This document shows positions 36,876 through 45,887 of a stretch of 64,000 bases of DNA, piece by piece. Both the position numbers and the translations under genes were made by a program. The notes under the pieces are model-generated. The model did no database searches. It was not told the DNA's origin and was given only the letters and a program-made list of their open reading frames with translations. Source of the DNA: Teredinibacter sp. KSP-S5-2 (GTDB taxonomy: Bacteria; Pseudomonadota; Gammaproteobacteria; Pseudomonadales; Cellvibrionaceae); NCBI RefSeq assembly GCF_032773895.1, contig NZ_CP120416.1:62001-126000 (forward strand). The letters are read 5' to 3'. Position 1 is the stretch's first letter. Each line of letters begins with the position of its first letter.

Positions 36876-38393
36876 ATGACTACAATTGTCCGTCAGCAGG
36901 ACTTAATCGACAGCGTTGCCGACGCTCTGCAGTTTATTTCTTATTACCATCCAAAAGATTTCATCCAGGCGGTACACGAAGCCTATCTGAAAGAGGCCAA
37001 CCCGGCGGCTAAAGACGCCATGGCTCAAATCTTGATCAACTCTAGAATGTGTGCCGAAGGTAAGCGTCCAATCTGTCAGGACACCGGTATTGTGACGGCT
37101 TTTGTCAATATTGGTATGGATGTCAAAGTCGAAGGTGATATGAGCCTGGACGATATGATTAACGAAGGCGTTCGTCGTGCCTATAACCACCCAGACAATG
37201 TGCTTCGTGCATCAATTTTGGCTGACCCTGACGGAGCACGTAAAAATACTGGCGACAACACGCCCGCAGTTATTCACTACAAAGTTGTACCTGGCAATAA
37301 AATTGATATTCATGTCGCGGCAAAAGGTGGCGGCTCTGAAGCGAAGTCCAAATTTGCCATGCTTAACCCTTCCGACAACGTTGTTGAGTGGGTTCTTAAC
37401 ATGGTTCCGCAAATGGGTGCGGGTTGGTGTCCTCCTGGTATGCTGGGTATTGGTATTGGCGGTACAGCTGAAAAGGCGATGTTGCTCGCCAAAGAAGCCT
37501 TGTTGGATCCAATTGATATCCATGAGTTACGCGAAAAAGGTGCTGAGAACCGTGCGGAAGAACTGCGCCTGGAACTGATGGAAAAAGTGAACGCTTTGGG
37601 TATTGGTGCTCAGGGGCTTGGTGGTTTGACCACCGTGTTGGATGTGAAAATCAAAGACTATCCAACCCATGCGGCAAATAAGGCAATCGCAATTATCCCT
37701 AACTGTGCAGCAACGCGACATGCGCACTTTACTCTCGATGGTTCTGGCCCAGCGTTGCAAACGCCGCCAAACCTGGACGATTGGCCCGAAGTTACGCGCG
37801 AAGCCAGTGATTCTGTTAAACGTATCAACCTGGACACCATTACCAAAGATGAGTTGGTGGACTTAAAGCCGGGGGATACCGTATTACTTTCCGGTAAGTT
37901 ATTGACTGGCCGGGATGCAGCTCACAAACGTTTGGTGGATATGATTGAAAAGGGTGAAGAGCTGCCCGTCGACTTTACCAATCGCTTTATCTACTACGTT
38001 GGTCCAGTTGACCCTGTTCGTGACGAAGTGGTTGGCCCTGCCGGCCCGACTACCGCAACCAGAATGGATAAGTTTACCCGCACTGTGCTGGAGAAAACCG
38101 GACTCATTGGTATGGTCGGTAAATCCGAGCGTGGCCCGGCTGCAATCGAAGCCATTAAAGACAATAAAGCCGTTTATCTCATGGCTGTTGGTGGTGCTGC
38201 TTATCTGGTTTCCAAAGCGATTGTGGGTTCGAAAACCCTGGCGTTCGCAGATTTGGGAATGGAAGCGATCTACGAGTTTGAAGTAAAAGATATGCCTGTG
38301 ACTGTCGCCGTGGATACCACTGGTGAGTCTGTTCACCAGACTGGTCCAAAAGTCTGGGCAGAAAAAATTCGTACCCAAAATATCGAAGGTTAA
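36876..38393 (+). CDS. Class I fumarate hydratase
   Basis: Oxygen-sensitive iron-sulfur fumarase of the TCA cycle that interconverts fumarate and malate. The 505 residues carry the alpha and beta halves fused. The three [4Fe-4S] ligands are apparent as C67 (RPICQDTG), C185 (GAGWCPPGMLG) and C277 (IIPNCAATRH), spaced as in the family. GRDAAHKR and GPAGPTTATRMD belong to the C-terminal swivel domain. A strong terminator follows. E. coli homologues are FumA/FumB; no specific symbol is given because paralogue identity cannot be settled here. Confidence 0.95.
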   Translation: MTTIVRQQDLIDSVADALQFISYYHPKDFIQAVHEAYLKEANPAAKDAMAQILINSRMCAEGKRPICQDTGIVTAFVNIGMDVKVEGDMSLDDMINEGVRRAYNHPDNVLRASILADPDGARKNTGDNTPAVIHYKVVPGNKIDIHVAAKGGGSEAKSKFAMLNPSDNVVEWVLNMVPQMGAGWCPPGMLGIGIGGTAEKAMLLAKEALLDPIDIHELREKGAENRAEELRLELMEKVNALGIGAQGLGGLTTVLDVKIKDYPTHAANKAIAIIPNCAATRHAHFTLDGSGPALQTPPNLDDWPEVTREASDSVKRINLDTITKDELVDLKPGDTVLLSGKLLTGRDAAHKRLVDMIEKGEELPVDFTNRFIYYVGPVDPVRDEVVGPAGPTTATRMDKFTRTVLEKTGLIGMVGKSERGPAAIEAIKDNKAVYLMAVGGAAYLVSKAIVGSKTLAFADLGMEAIYEFEVKDMPVTVAVDTTGESVHQTGPKVWAEKIRTQNIEG

Positions 38394-38428
38394 GTTGGCC
38401 TTAACCTGCTACTGTCCTATCAGAAAAG

Positions 38429-38454
38429 CGCCAGTTAATGCTGGCGTTTTTTTT
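38429..38454 (+). terminator. Rho-independent terminator of fumarase gene
   Basis: CGCCAG (38429-38434) and CTGGCG (38441-38446) around TTAATG, followed by eight T. Clear intrinsic terminator 35 bases after the stop codon. Confidence 0.92.
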
Positions 38455-38841
38455 GAGGCAAATTTTTCTGGGGGATGTAAATTGTCAGGATCCCTTCTGG
38501 ATTAAATTCTTCTATTACCCCTTCCTCAGGTTACTCAATACGGGTATTTATTATCAGGTATGTTTGCTGACAAACTTTTTTGTCTCAGACCTTGTGTCAT
38601 TTAATCCTTAATTTCATTTATTCCCGTTCATTGACAATCATTAAAACGCTATAACACTAAAATGCTTAAAAAAGCCGTGAAAGTATATGCCGGGCTATAA
38701 GTGATTTACGTGTTTTTAACATTGCCATTTTTGTTTAATTTTTGGCGTCAAAATTATCTGTATTCGCATAATCTTCTTGAGCCATGAATCACGTACTTCT
38801 ACGCTGATAATTAACGGGTAGATAAATAAGGCTGTTGAGGT
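38455..38841. other. AT-rich intergenic stretch
   Basis: 387 bases without a credible gene. A perfect -35 hexamer TTGACA stands at 38631-38636, but the best -10-like TATAAC at 38650 is only 13 bases away, so no confident promoter can be drawn. No repeat or RNA structure stands out. Presumably it holds the upstream control region of the Hpt/HD-GYP gene. Confidence 0.5.
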
Positions 38842-39951
38842 ATGGAGCTGGATAAAGATAGCAGTAAGGATCTAATGGATGCCTTCTGGGATTTGCGGGA
38901 CGAGATCGAACATACACTTTTAGTCTTGGTTAAAGAGCCCTGTCAGGAAGGGATTAACAGGTTGTTTCGTGCCATCCATAATATCAAGGGCAATGCCAGC
39001 ATGTTGGGCTTGACCCGTATTGTCGACTTCACCCATGAAATTGAAGAAGTTGCTGGCGGTTTGCGACAAGGCAAATATGCGCTTACCGATGCGGTATGTG
39101 AAACTATGTTGTTGGCTCTGGATAGATTACATGATCTTCATCAGCAGGAATTGTATGGCAAGAAATTTGATTACCTGCGCATAGATGAATTGAAAATTCT
39201 CTTCCAAAAAATGGCTGTTGCTAAAAGCCATGAAGTCAATGATATTGCTTTGCAAGCGTTGAACGTAATGGGGGCGGGAATTGCACAAATCGACGGTGGC
39301 TACTTGCCTGTTCCAGAAAGTTACCACCCTTTTTCAATCGAATCGTTGCCCGAAGAACAGCAGGAAGAGAAAAAATTACATGATCTTTTTTTCTTCCAGG
39401 AACTTGCTCTGCAATTGGATTTGAAAATCGAAGGTTGGGAAGGGCGAAGTATTCAGATGTTTGACTGGGCAATGAAAATGAATTTATTGTCTGGCAATTT
39501 AGTCGATGCAGAGCAACTCGCGGCGGCAACCTATGTACATGATTTGGGTTTGGCGTTATTACCTCGGAAGTATTGGGAGGGGAAACTCGATTTTAGTCCA
39601 CACGAGCTAGAGTTTGTCAAAAACCATCCCGACTGGGGGTATAACCTCTTGGTTCGAATTCCGGGATGGGAAGAGGCTGCAACAATGGTGCATCATCATC
39701 GTGAGTGTGTTGATGGCAGTGGTTATCCAAACGGTTTGAAGGGCAACGAAATTCATCCTGGAGCCAAGATCCTTGCCATCCTCGATGCATTTTTTCTTTT
39801 AACGAAAGGGCGTGTCGATAGCAGTGCCAGACATTCTACCGTGCGAGCGGTATCTACCATTAACGCCCGAGTTGATACGCAATTTGAAGGGATGTGGGTG
39901 CAGTGCTTTAATCATATGATCCGTAAAGAGTTACAGTACGGCAATGTGTAG
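38842..39951 (+). CDS. Hpt domain - HD-GYP-like signalling protein
   Basis: 369 residues. An N-terminal histidine phosphotransfer domain (about 8-125) has the phosphorylatable H46 in AIHNIKGNASMLG. A C-terminal HD-GYP-like domain (about 185-365) has HD at 233-234, H262, HHH at 284-286, DGSGYPNGLKG and D315. Canonical HD-GYP proteins hydrolyse cyclic di-GMP. Here the lysine of HDxGK is a leucine (HDLGL), and the first metal-ligand histidine seems replaced by glycine, so activity is uncertain. The start is uncertain between ATG 38842 and ATG 38875, the latter with AAGGA 4 bases upstream. No cognate kinase is adjacent. Confidence 0.85.
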   Translation: MELDKDSSKDLMDAFWDLRDEIEHTLLVLVKEPCQEGINRLFRAIHNIKGNASMLGLTRIVDFTHEIEEVAGGLRQGKYALTDAVCETMLLALDRLHDLHQQELYGKKFDYLRIDELKILFQKMAVAKSHEVNDIALQALNVMGAGIAQIDGGYLPVPESYHPFSIESLPEEQQEEKKLHDLFFFQELALQLDLKIEGWEGRSIQMFDWAMKMNLLSGNLVDAEQLAAATYVHDLGLALLPRKYWEGKLDFSPHELEFVKNHPDWGYNLLVRIPGWEEAATMVHHHRECVDGSGYPNGLKGNEIHPGAKILAILDAFFLLTKGRVDSSARHSTVRAVSTINARVDTQFEGMWVQCFNHMIRKELQYGNV

Positions 39952-39976
39952 CTGTTAATAAGCGAGGAAGACAATT

Positions 39977-40318
39977 ATGGCATCATTAAAAAATCAGTCT
40001 TGCGAAGCATGTCGTATTGATGCTCCCAAACTCACGGCAGAGGAATTGGGAGAATTAAAAAACGAAATTGCTGATTGGCAGATTATTGAAGTTGAGGGTG
40101 TGCCACAACTGCGACGCGTTTTTACCTTTTCGGATTTTAAGCAAGCAATGGAATTTACCCATCGTGTGGCGGAGTTAGCTGAAGATGCGGGGCACCACCC
40201 GGCTATTCTCGTTGAATGGGGAAAAACTGAGGTGAGATGGTGGACCCACAAGATAAAAGGATTGCATAAGAATGATGCGATAATGGCCGCTAAAACCGAC
40301 GACCTGTATACGGTTTAG
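39977..40318 (+). CDS. phhB: Pterin-4a-carbinolamine dehydratase
   Basis: 113-residue dehydratase that regenerates the tetrahydropterin cofactor of phenylalanine hydroxylase. The signature is complete: the [20 protein letters not shown] stretch, then [17 protein letters not shown]. The preceding [18 protein letters not shown] helix is as in the family. No phenylalanine hydroxylase gene (phhA) is in the window, so it may act in another pterin pathway. It follows the HD-GYP gene by 25 bases and may be in its transcript. Confidence 0.93.
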   Translation: MASLKNQSCEACRIDAPKLTAEELGELKNEIADWQIIEVEGVPQLRRVFTFSDFKQAMEFTHRVAELAEDAGHHPAILVEWGKTEVRWWTHKIKGLHKNDAIMAAKTDDLYTV

Positions 40319-40375
40319 GCTAAACTTAGGGTATAGATATTCGGGGTTAATTCCCCCCGTATATAAGGAATGTAT

Positions 40376-40756
40376 ATGCCCGTAATAACAATAAAATCTT
40401 TGCCTTTTGATGGTGAAGTCGATATCCCTTATGTTTTAAGCCACATTACTGAATCTTTGTCTTTATCTACACAGGTTGATGCTGAGCACATTCATGTCAG
40501 CTGGGAGTTTTTTTTGCCAGGGCATTATGCCAAGGGTGGAAAAACGCCGCTAATACAACCGTTGAGCAACCACCCTGTCATGATTGAAATATTGATTCCT
40601 GACTTTCATCGGAAAAATGTGATTGACACAATGATGGAATCTTTAGCAGACAGTATTGCTTTGCACACTGATGTTGCCCGCAATAATATTCTTATTACGC
40701 AAAAACTGGTCAGCTCAGGTCGGGTTTTTGATAACGACGAAGTGGTCCAGTGGTAA
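40376..40756 (+). CDS. Tautomerase/MIF-superfamily-like protein with N-terminal proline
   Basis: 126 residues. The start at 40376 is fixed by AAGGAA (40365-40370) 5 bases upstream; the in-frame ATG at 40370 overlaps that site. This makes the protein begin Met-Pro-Val-Ile, so methionine removal would expose Pro-1, the catalytic base of the tautomerase superfamily. The body alternates beta strands and helices (a VMIEILIPDF strand and the VIDTMMESLADSIA helix), consistent with a beta-alpha-beta tautomerase fold. Substrate unknown; assignment is from the N-terminal proline and fold pattern only. Confidence 0.6.
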   Translation: MPVITIKSLPFDGEVDIPYVLSHITESLSLSTQVDAEHIHVSWEFFLPGHYAKGGKTPLIQPLSNHPVMIEILIPDFHRKNVIDTMMESLADSIALHTDVARNNILITQKLVSSGRVFDNDEVVQW

Positions 40757-40773
40757 CGTGTTGGTTTGAGTTT

Positions 40774-42627
40774 TTATAGTAAGACTTCCAGGCGTTCCTG
40801 CTTTAATTTCGTGGTAATGTATTCATGTGCTTGCTGAATGGCTTTCAGACAGTTTTTTAATTGTTGTTGCTCGATAGGTGAGAGTGTCGCGAGCGAGATG
40901 ATGTCTGAATTGTTGTACTCGCCAAGTTGATTACGCCAGCGCAAGCGATTTAAAAAACGCCACATTTCTGCGAGACTTTCCCGGTCGAGATCAATAAATA
41001 AAGACGCCTTATTTTGCAATAGTAAGCGTTCAGTTGTCGATTGACCGCTGCAATGATTCTCAAGTGAAATAACTCTGGCAATATTGTTTAGGATAGTGAT
41101 GCCGCCTAATTTAATATTTATTCCGTCTTTATAATTAGGTGTTTTCTTGAGTATGAAGTTGTTAAATAACCCTAGCGGTATCTTATGCTTTCTTGTTGAT
41201 TTTGCCAGTTTAGTCAGGAAGCTGAGATTGTTGATAAGCGTCGCCCTCGCTTTCTGACTTTCTGAAAATAGGGCTTCATCACCAAAAATAAAGCGTGAGT
41301 CAAGAATGGTTCTGGCAATCACTAAACCATTGCCTTTGGGTTTGGAAATCCAACTTCGGTAGAGTTCTTTTAGTGAGTTGGGTGTAAACTGAAAGGCTTT
41401 ATTGCTGGCCACAACTTTCTGTGAACAATATCGAAATCCACATTGATTTAGCGATTCGCATATAAATTGGGTGAGTTTATTAAAATAATGCTCTTCTGCT
41501 TCTGAGGGTGTTCTTTCGATTAGCAAAGCATTGCTTTGTACTGAATCCAGTAGTGCTTCGTTTCTAGCGAAGGAACCAAAGGATATCCAAGCGAAACGCA
41601 TTGACGGAGCGCCGTATTGCGCTGTAAAAAAGTCAAACAGTGTATGACTGACGTGATCGCTGACTTGAGATAAAAAATGGCTGGCGATATCAAAATCACC
41701 TAATTTTTTTGCATAGTGAGAGAGGTACGACGGTATCTTCTTGCAGGTTTTTATCAGGTCTTCAACGTTTCGCGCCTTGTTGATCTCGCCCATGAAATAT
41801 AACAGATTGTTTTTTTGCAACCGAAACAAGTCCGTGGCGGATATGATTCCAATGGGTTTCATATCGTGTTTGCTGACTATGGGTAGATGATGAATATTTT
41901 CTTTCCCCATTAACACCAAAGCTTCCATTATGCTTTTGTGTTCACTCAGCGTTGTCGGTGACGGTGTCATAACCATGCAAACAGGGTTGTCTAAATTCAA
42001 GCGTTGAGCTAGAACTCTGGATCGTAAATCTTTGTCGGTTAAAATACCTGTGATTCTTTGCTCGTCGGTTACCAGTAGAGAGGATACGTCTTGTTCTGCC
42101 ATTATGGTGGCAGCCTGAGCGATACTGATATTCTTCTCGCAACTCACTGGGGGCCGTTGGCATACATGACTTACCTTTCTGTGTAGCCAGCTTCTGCCGA
42201 GAGAGTGCTCGCTGTATTCGTGTAAACGTTCATGTATCAATTTGGAGAAGTAGGCATAGAACGGTTGGTTTTCCTGGCAAAGTTGTTCAAAGCGCTCTCG
42301 GTGAATACAATAAATTAAGCCTTCTTTTTCCGTTTTGATTGTCAGCGATTTACGCTTGCCAGAAATAACCTCTCGATAACCAAACAAGTCTTTTTCTGAA
42401 AGAGGAGTGTGGAAATCATGTTCTGTTAACAGAAACTCTCCGCTACGAATCAGGAATACTCCTGGTCGGTGGAGGTCAATTAATTTGTTGGCATTCTGTT
42501 GGGTAACGTAAATAACGCTTATGTTTTTGCAGAGCTTATCCAGCGCTTCAATCGTTAAAAGATTAAAGGGCGCTGTAACTTGTAGAAAGTCGAGAACCTG
42601 TTCAGAAACTTGATTGGACATTGACAA
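40774..42627 (-). CDS. cNMP-binding/CBS/DUF294 nucleotidyltransferase-like regulator
   Basis: 617 residues in four parts: a cyclic-nucleotide-binding domain (about 10-135), two CBS domains (about 155-270), a DUF294 nucleotidyltransferase-like domain (about 300-450), and the DUF294 C-terminal helical domain (about 455-615). The family resembles GlnD-type nucleotidyltransferases and is thought to be regulatory. In most members the active site reads GS-x-GR-x-E followed by a TDQDN-like motif. Here it is GSFARNE (351-357) and DSVQSN (361-366), so both metal-binding aspartates seem lost. It stands alone on the - strand. Confidence 0.88.
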   Translation of the reverse strand: MSMSNQVSEQVLDFLQVTAPFNLLTIEALDKLCKNISVIYVTQQNANKLIDLHRPGVFLIRSGEFLLTEHDFHTPLSEKDLFGYREVISGKRKSLTIKTEKEGLIYCIHRERFEQLCQENQPFYAYFSKLIHERLHEYSEHSLGRSWLHRKVSHVCQRPPVSCEKNISIAQAATIMAEQDVSSLLVTDEQRITGILTDKDLRSRVLAQRLNLDNPVCMVMTPSPTTLSEHKSIMEALVLMGKENIHHLPIVSKHDMKPIGIISATDLFRLQKNNLLYFMGEINKARNVEDLIKTCKKIPSYLSHYAKKLGDFDIASHFLSQVSDHVSHTLFDFFTAQYGAPSMRFAWISFGSFARNEALLDSVQSNALLIERTPSEAEEHYFNKLTQFICESLNQCGFRYCSQKVVASNKAFQFTPNSLKELYRSWISKPKGNGLVIARTILDSRFIFGDEALFSESQKARATLINNLSFLTKLAKSTRKHKIPLGLFNNFILKKTPNYKDGINIKLGGITILNNIARVISLENHCSGQSTTERLLLQNKASLFIDLDRESLAEMWRFLNRLRWRNQLGEYNNSDIISLATLSPIEQQQLKNCLKAIQQAHEYITTKLKQERLEVLL

Positions 42628-42794
42628 CCTTATAAATTCGCCTGTTACACCTGCGGCATATTTATTGTTACAGCTTGGTTTTCAATGATCTTGTGCCGGG
42701 TCAAACCAGCGGGACAATTGCCTATTTTATTTAGTTATAAATTTTACTTAAACTGAAGGAAATGGTTTGAATGTTTTTCGCAAAATGGATAAAG

Positions 42795-42823
42795 CCACAA
42801 GCCTTGTAGTGTAAGGCTTGTGG
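42795..42823 (-). terminator. Terminator after purN
   Basis: CCACAAGCCTT (42795-42805) pairs perfectly over 11 bp with AAGGCTTGTGG (42813-42823). On the - strand it lies just after the purN stop and is followed by CTTTAT. Confidence 0.65.
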
Positions 42824-42832
42824 GAGGGTAGG

Positions 42833-43465
42833 TTATACGTGAATTATTTGATCATCCAGAAGTGCTTGTCCGTTACACATTCTTAAGCGTCCTTCTGCGA
42901 ACCATAAAATGGCTCTGGGGTAGATCACGTGTTCCTGTTCGAGTACTCTCGCCGCCAGCATGCTTTCTGTATCGCCATCAAGTACCGGTACACGGGCTTG
43001 AATTACTGCTGGTCCGCCATCCAATTCCGCCGTTACAAAATGAACGGTAACACCGTGTTCTTTGTCTCCGGCTTCCAGCGCTCTTTTATGTGTATGTAAA
43101 CCTTGATATTTGGGGAGTAAAGATGGGTGAATATTCAGCATTCTTCCCAAATAGTGATTGGTGAACTCCGGGGTTAGAATTCGCATGAAACCCGCGAGTA
43201 CCACCAAGTCGGGACAGAAGCTGTCGATTACCAACATCAGTTCCTGGTCAAACTCTTCCCGGCTATTGAAATGTTTATGGTCGAGTACCTTGGTTGGGAT
43301 TCCATGATGCGAGGCGCGTTCCAGGCCTCGCACATCTTCCTTGTTGCTGATAACTGCGCAGATCTCAATCGGCAATGTGCCCGCTTCCTTTTCATCGATA
43401 ATCGCTTGCAGGTTACTCCCGCTTCCGGAAATAAGCACCACGACTCTAAGTTGTTGGTCGCTCAT
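42833..43465 (-). CDS. purN: Phosphoribosylglycinamide formyltransferase PurN
   Basis: Third step of purine biosynthesis: transfers a formyl group from 10-formyltetrahydrofolate to GAR. 210 residues. The N-terminal ISGSGSNLQAII binds phosphate. Catalytic Asn and His lie in LNIHPSLLPKYQGLHTH, with the Asp in HFVTAELDGGPAV. It is the second gene of a purM-purN operon with a 23-base gap, followed by a terminator hairpin. Confidence 0.97.
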   Translation of the reverse strand: MSDQQLRVVVLISGSGSNLQAIIDEKEAGTLPIEICAVISNKEDVRGLERASHHGIPTKVLDHKHFNSREEFDQELMLVIDSFCPDLVVLAGFMRILTPEFTNHYLGRMLNIHPSLLPKYQGLHTHKRALEAGDKEHGVTVHFVTAELDGGPAVIQARVPVLDGDTESMLAARVLEQEHVIYPRAILWFAEGRLRMCNGQALLDDQIIHV

Positions 43466-43488
43466 GAGTATTTGTTTTCCTCTCCGGG

Positions 43489-44547
43489 TTACAGGTTAAC
43501 CAGCTCTACTTGTTCTTCACCATCTTGTAACTCAGCAATGTGACCGATGACAAAAGCTTCTTCGCCTTGTGCACGGAGGATTTCTATTGCTTTGTCGGCG
43601 GTTTCTTGTGGTACGGCAACGACCATACCGACACCACAGTTAAAGGTTCGGTACATTTCCCGGTCTACGACATTACCTGCACTTTGTAGCCATTGGAACA
43701 CTTCAGGAAGCTCCCAACTGTTGCAGTCAATCACCGCTTTGGCGTTGCCGGGTAATACGCGAGGAATGTTCTCTAATAAACCGCCACCGGTAATATGAGA
43801 AAGCGCGTTAACTGGAGACTGCTTCATGAGTTCCAATAGCGGTTTCACATAGATGCGGGTAGGTTCCAATAGGGCTTCACCAAGAGTGCGGCCAGCCATC
43901 GGCATAGCCAGGTCGGCTTTCGATACCTCTATAATTTTTCGAACAAGTGAGTAGCCGTTGGAGTGGGGGCCACTACTGTTAATACCCAATAAGGTGTCGC
44001 CAATATTGACTGCGCTGCCATCCAGGATTTTTGACTTTTCAACGATACCCACGCAAAAACCAGCGAGATCGTAGTCTTCGCCTTCGTACATACCAGGCAT
44101 CTCGGCTGTTTCGCCGCCAACCAGAGAACAGCCAGAAAGCTCGCAACCTTTGCCAATACCATCTACTACCTGTGCTGCCACATCAACAGAAAGCTTGCCC
44201 GTTGCATAGTAGTCAAGGAAGAACAATGGTTCTGCGCCGCCGACGATCAAGTCGTTGACACACATGGCAACCAGATCGATACCAATGGTATCGTGTTTGT
44301 TCATATCCATTGCCAGTTTGAGCTTGGTGCCGACACCGTCCGTGCCAGAAACTAAAACCGGTTCCTCGTAACCCTTGGGTAATTCGAATAGGGCACCGAA
44401 ACCACCCAGCCCAGCGAGAACCTCTGGTCTGCGAGTGCGTTTGGCCACGGTCTTAATTCGGTCAACGAGTTCATTACCTGCGTCAATGTCGACACCGGCG
44501 TCTTTGTAACTTAGGGATTGCGGGTTTGAAGATGAGGAATCAGTCAT
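43489..44547 (-). CDS. purM: Phosphoribosylformylglycinamidine cyclo-ligase PurM
   Basis: AIR synthetase, the fifth step of purine synthesis. 352 residues from the start at 44547 ([20 protein letters not shown]). The family motifs [52 protein letters not shown] and LAHITGGG-like [17 protein letters not shown] are present. A longer frame reaching 44646 exists but the extra residues lack family support. The ribosome binding site is weak. No PurR operator was found upstream. The divergent neighbour is the DUF2066 gene, as in Pseudomonas. Confidence 0.97.
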   Translation of the reverse strand: MTDSSSSNPQSLSYKDAGVDIDAGNELVDRIKTVAKRTRRPEVLAGLGGFGALFELPKGYEEPVLVSGTDGVGTKLKLAMDMNKHDTIGIDLVAMCVNDLIVGGAEPLFFLDYYATGKLSVDVAAQVVDGIGKGCELSGCSLVGGETAEMPGMYEGEDYDLAGFCVGIVEKSKILDGSAVNIGDTLLGINSSGPHSNGYSLVRKIIEVSKADLAMPMAGRTLGEALLEPTRIYVKPLLELMKQSPVNALSHITGGGLLENIPRVLPGNAKAVIDCNSWELPEVFQWLQSAGNVVDREMYRTFNCGVGMVVAVPQETADKAIEILRAQGEEAFVIGHIAELQDGEEQVELVNL

Positions 44548-44694
44548 AGAATCAATTTCACTTATTCGAGCAATATAGCAACTCAAAGGGGCTTTGGTCA
44601 GAAAAGGCGCAATTTTACAGACTCTAAGGCCTTTCGTCATTATCAAGGCTCAAGTCAAATGGAGAAAAACAGCAATTCATGCTTGGTCAGAACT

Positions 44695-44703
44695 TGCTAC
44701 AAT
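44695..44703 (+). promoter_or_regulatory. Extended -10 promoter for DUF2066-hda
   Basis: TGC-TACAAT (TG at 44695-44696, TACAAT at 44698-44703) is an extended -10 element about 33 bases upstream of the DUF2066 start. No convincing -35 was seen, which extended -10 promoters can tolerate. Confidence 0.5.
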
Positions 44704-44735
44704 AGCCGCGCTAACACTTGGAGAAAAATAACGAC

Positions 44736-45860
44736 ATGAATCAGGCTCGCTTAGCTAATATTGGTCTGGCCATCATTTTCCTGCTCGCCCTTGTCGGCTT
44801 GGCTATCGACTGTGCTGCTCAACCCGTAGACCCTTATTTTAGCGCGGATATCCCGGTGCGTTCTCAGGATACGAAAGAACGGCAGTATGCAGCGCAAAAA
44901 GGCATGCAAGAAGTTCTGGTTCGCTTGTCTGGCAGTGAGCAGGTGTTGCGCGATGAGCAGATCCAACAGGCGGTTGGTCAGGCGTTACGGTATGTTGAGC
45001 AGTTTCAATATCGCCCCATTACGGATCAGGATCTTTTGGATCGGGGCTTGGAGGAGTTTATTAATTTAACCTTCTCTTCCACCTTGCTGGAAAGTCTCCT
45101 TTCAGAATCGAAGCAGCCATATTGGCCAGTGAACCGGCCCTCAACTCTGGTATGGCTGGCTGAAGACAGTCTACAGGAGGGAAAGCTTCTACTGAATTCA
45201 TCCACTCCCCACGACATTATTGATAGCGTCAAAGCGGCAGCAAAACACCGTGGGTTGCCAATTCAATTTCCATTACTGGACCTTCAAGACCAGATGAATC
45301 TATCGGTTGATCAGGTATGGCAGCTCGATGAGCAGGCTATTGTTGATGCTTCTGCTCGCTATAATGCTGATGTTATTTTGGTTGGTCGTTTTTCCACCAC
45401 GTCTCAAGGTCAATATTTAATTACCTGGCAGTTTTTCCACAAAGGTGATACCCAGGTTTACGATAGCCGCACCGACGACGTGGCGGTGATTGGTACAGAA
45501 GGGGTTGTCCCTTTGGTTGAGTATTTGTCTGCCCGTTACAGTCACATTCCGCAATATAGTGATGTACCGGGAATGATCATGCAGCTTTCTGGTGTTGAAA
45601 CTTTTCGGGATTATCGTAAGTCTCTGGATTACCTTGAGGGCTTACCCATGATTTCTGATGTTGCAGTTGACGCGGTAAGGCACGATACTTTGCTACTGCG
45701 CCTGACGACGACGGCGAACGCAGAAAAGTTTATTAATACGCTACAGTTAGATAATAAAATTCGTCCACGCGAGCAGCTTCCTGAAGAGCGTTTGTTATGG
45801 CAGCGTAGAGCGCCAGGAACTGAAGAAAACCCGCTGGATTATGTTTGGTCGGTTAATTAA
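44736..45860 (+). CDS. DUF2066 domain-containing exported protein
   Basis: 374 residues with an N-terminal signal peptide or anchor (LANIGLAIIFLLALVGLAI, cleavage near CAA-Q). The DUF2066 region follows, with GMQEVLVRLSGSEQVL and a C-terminal ferredoxin-like part. The in-frame TTG at 44718 would add six residues; the ATG at 44736 is preferred. GGAG lies 12 bases before it, rather far. Function is unknown. Its place between purM and hda is the same as in Pseudomonas, and hda follows by 27 bases, so the two are probably cotranscribed. Confidence 0.85.
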   Translation: MNQARLANIGLAIIFLLALVGLAIDCAAQPVDPYFSADIPVRSQDTKERQYAAQKGMQEVLVRLSGSEQVLRDEQIQQAVGQALRYVEQFQYRPITDQDLLDRGLEEFINLTFSSTLLESLLSESKQPYWPVNRPSTLVWLAEDSLQEGKLLLNSSTPHDIIDSVKAAAKHRGLPIQFPLLDLQDQMNLSVDQVWQLDEQAIVDASARYNADVILVGRFSTTSQGQYLITWQFFHKGDTQVYDSRTDDVAVIGTEGVVPLVEYLSARYSHIPQYSDVPGMIMQLSGVETFRDYRKSLDYLEGLPMISDVAVDAVRHDTLLLRLTTTANAEKFINTLQLDNKIRPREQLPEERLLWQRRAPGTEENPLDYVWSVN

Positions 45861-45887
45861 TGTGAAGTAGAGAAGGCTGAGACTTCA

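Noticed and set aside
38631-38655. Promoter TTGACA / TATAAC upstream of the Hpt/HD-GYP gene
   Set aside because: The spacer is 13 bases, too short for sigma70, and no better -10 at 16-18 bases is present.
44548-44735. PurR operator in the purM/DUF2066 divergent region
   Set aside because: No palindrome resembling ACGCAAACGTTTGCGT was found.
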